Shown here piece by piece: positions 5,794 to 6,329 of a stretch of DNA of 6,329 nucleotides; the first letter of the stretch is position 1; every line of letters begins with the position of its first letter. The position numbers and the translations under genes were made by a program. Source of the stretch: Bacillota bacterium (GTDB lineage Bacteria > Bacillota > Clostridia > Lachnospirales > Lachnospiraceae); the NCBI GenBank assembly GCA_023398855.1, contig JAEWRS010000192.1, positions 1 to 6,329 on the forward strand, in the 5' to 3' direction. Under the pieces are notes generated by a model. The model did not search any database, had not been told where the DNA came from, and saw only the letters and a list, made by a program, of their open reading frames with translations.

Positions 5794-6329
5794 ATGTATC
5801 AGACATTTTTACTGGATATTGACAATACTCTGCTGGATTTTGACGCTGCCGAAGAACAAAGCTTTCAAAAGGTAATAAAAGCCTCTGGTCTGGAATATAA
5901 AGAGGAAATGCTTTCCCAATACAAAAAACTCAACAGACGATTATGGGATTTACTGGAACAGGAAAAGATCGGCAGAGAAGAGCTTCTCAACACTCGTTTT
6001 TCCCAATTCTTCCAGCTCTATGATTTGGAGATCAGCGGAGAGGAGGCAGAAAAGCGCTACCGGGAACAGCTGGGAAACAGCTCCAACCAAATCCCCCATG
6101 CCATGGAGACTCTGACCCAGTTAAAGCAAATGGGGAAACAGCTCTATTCTGCATCAAACGGAGTTTACTCAACTCAGATACAAAGACTTAAACAGGCTGG
6201 GCTTCTCCATCTTTTCGATGGAATGTTCATATCGGAGAAGGCTGGGTATGAAAAGCCCTCCCTGCATTTTTTCGAATATTGTTTTGAAAATATTCCACGG
6301 TTAGAGAAAGGTAAAACCATTATGGTTGG
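5794..6329 (+). CDS. yjjG: YjjG-type HAD nucleotidase, partial (runs off right edge)
   Basis: 178 residues are present of an expected 225-230. HAD motif I is DIDNT (8-12, nucleophile D8 and acid D10). Motif II is S121 in SASNG (119-123), and motif III is K154 in EKP (153-155). Motif IV (GDS-type aspartates) should begin just past the window end. The helical cap (about 15-100) contains LNRRLWDLLEQ, as in YjjG (NKPLWVDYQ). SNGVYSTQIQRLKQAGLLHLF and SEKAGYEKP also match the YjjG/TIGR02254 pattern. Known members dephosphorylate nucleoside monophosphates, with a house-cleaning role against non-canonical pyrimidine nucleotides. That activity is inferred here, and a generic HAD phosphatase is the fallback. 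It is probably cytoplasmic. The ribosome site GGAGGA (5780-5785) lies in the last codons of the membrane protein gene, 8 bases from the ATG, indicating co-transcription and probable coupling. Confidence 0.88.
   Translation, partial: MYQTFLLDIDNTLLDFDAAEEQSFQKVIKASGLEYKEEMLSQYKKLNRRLWDLLEQEKIGREELLNTRFSQFFQLYDLEISGEEAEKRYREQLGNSSNQIPHAMETLTQLKQMGKQLYSASNGVYSTQIQRLKQAGLLHLFDGMFISEKAGYEKPSLHFFEYCFENIPRLEKGKTIMV

Noticed and set aside
1..6329. Mobile element, CRISPR array or defence island
   Set aside because: No transposase, integrase, direct repeat array or defence-protein motif was seen. RecJ and the YgjP-like protein are housekeeping-type genes here.

Overview
The window reads as ordinary chromosomal DNA from a low-to-mid GC Gram-positive anaerobe. 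The best guess is a Clostridia/Lachnospiraceae member (Lacrimispora or Clostridium-like). The guess rests on strong AGGAGG-type ribosome binding sites, consensus sigma-A promoters, a clostridial style of chemoreceptor sequence, and a YeiL-type Crp/Fnr regulator. The genus is inferred; nothing in the window fixes it. There are no tRNA or rRNA genes, insertion sequences, CRISPR arrays or prophage genes.

Layout. Five genes lie on the minus strand and two on the plus strand. At the left edge is the N-terminal half of glyA (serine hydroxymethyltransferase, minus), with its own near-consensus promoter and an inverted repeat on the predicted transcription start. To its right is a three-gene minus-strand operon, transcribed right to left from a clear promoter at 4341-4369: a YgjP-type zinc metallopeptidase, a membrane sensor that looks like a chemoreceptor without its signalling domain, and recJ. 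The three reading frames overlap by 29 and 41 bases, so translation is probably coupled. An intrinsic terminator at about 4393-4424 separates this operon from the next gene upstream, a YeiL-like Crp/Fnr-family regulator (minus).

The regulator is divergent from a plus-strand pair: a YczE-family six-helix membrane protein, then, 4 bases later, a YjjG-type HAD nucleotidase that runs off the right edge. The short divergent region holds a perfect TATGA-N6-TCATA inverted repeat with Crp-site geometry. It is centred near -42 relative to an extended -10 element for the plus-strand pair. This suggests the regulator controls the membrane protein/nucleotidase operon and perhaps itself.

Four start sites are better placed downstream of the longest possible reading frame: metallopeptidase at 4239, regulator at 5074, membrane protein at 5151, and recJ at 2506 with M7 as the alternative. 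I found no clearly new system. The two items most worth following are the signalling-domain-less receptor embedded in the recJ operon and the regulator/membrane protein/nucleotidase module with its candidate operator.
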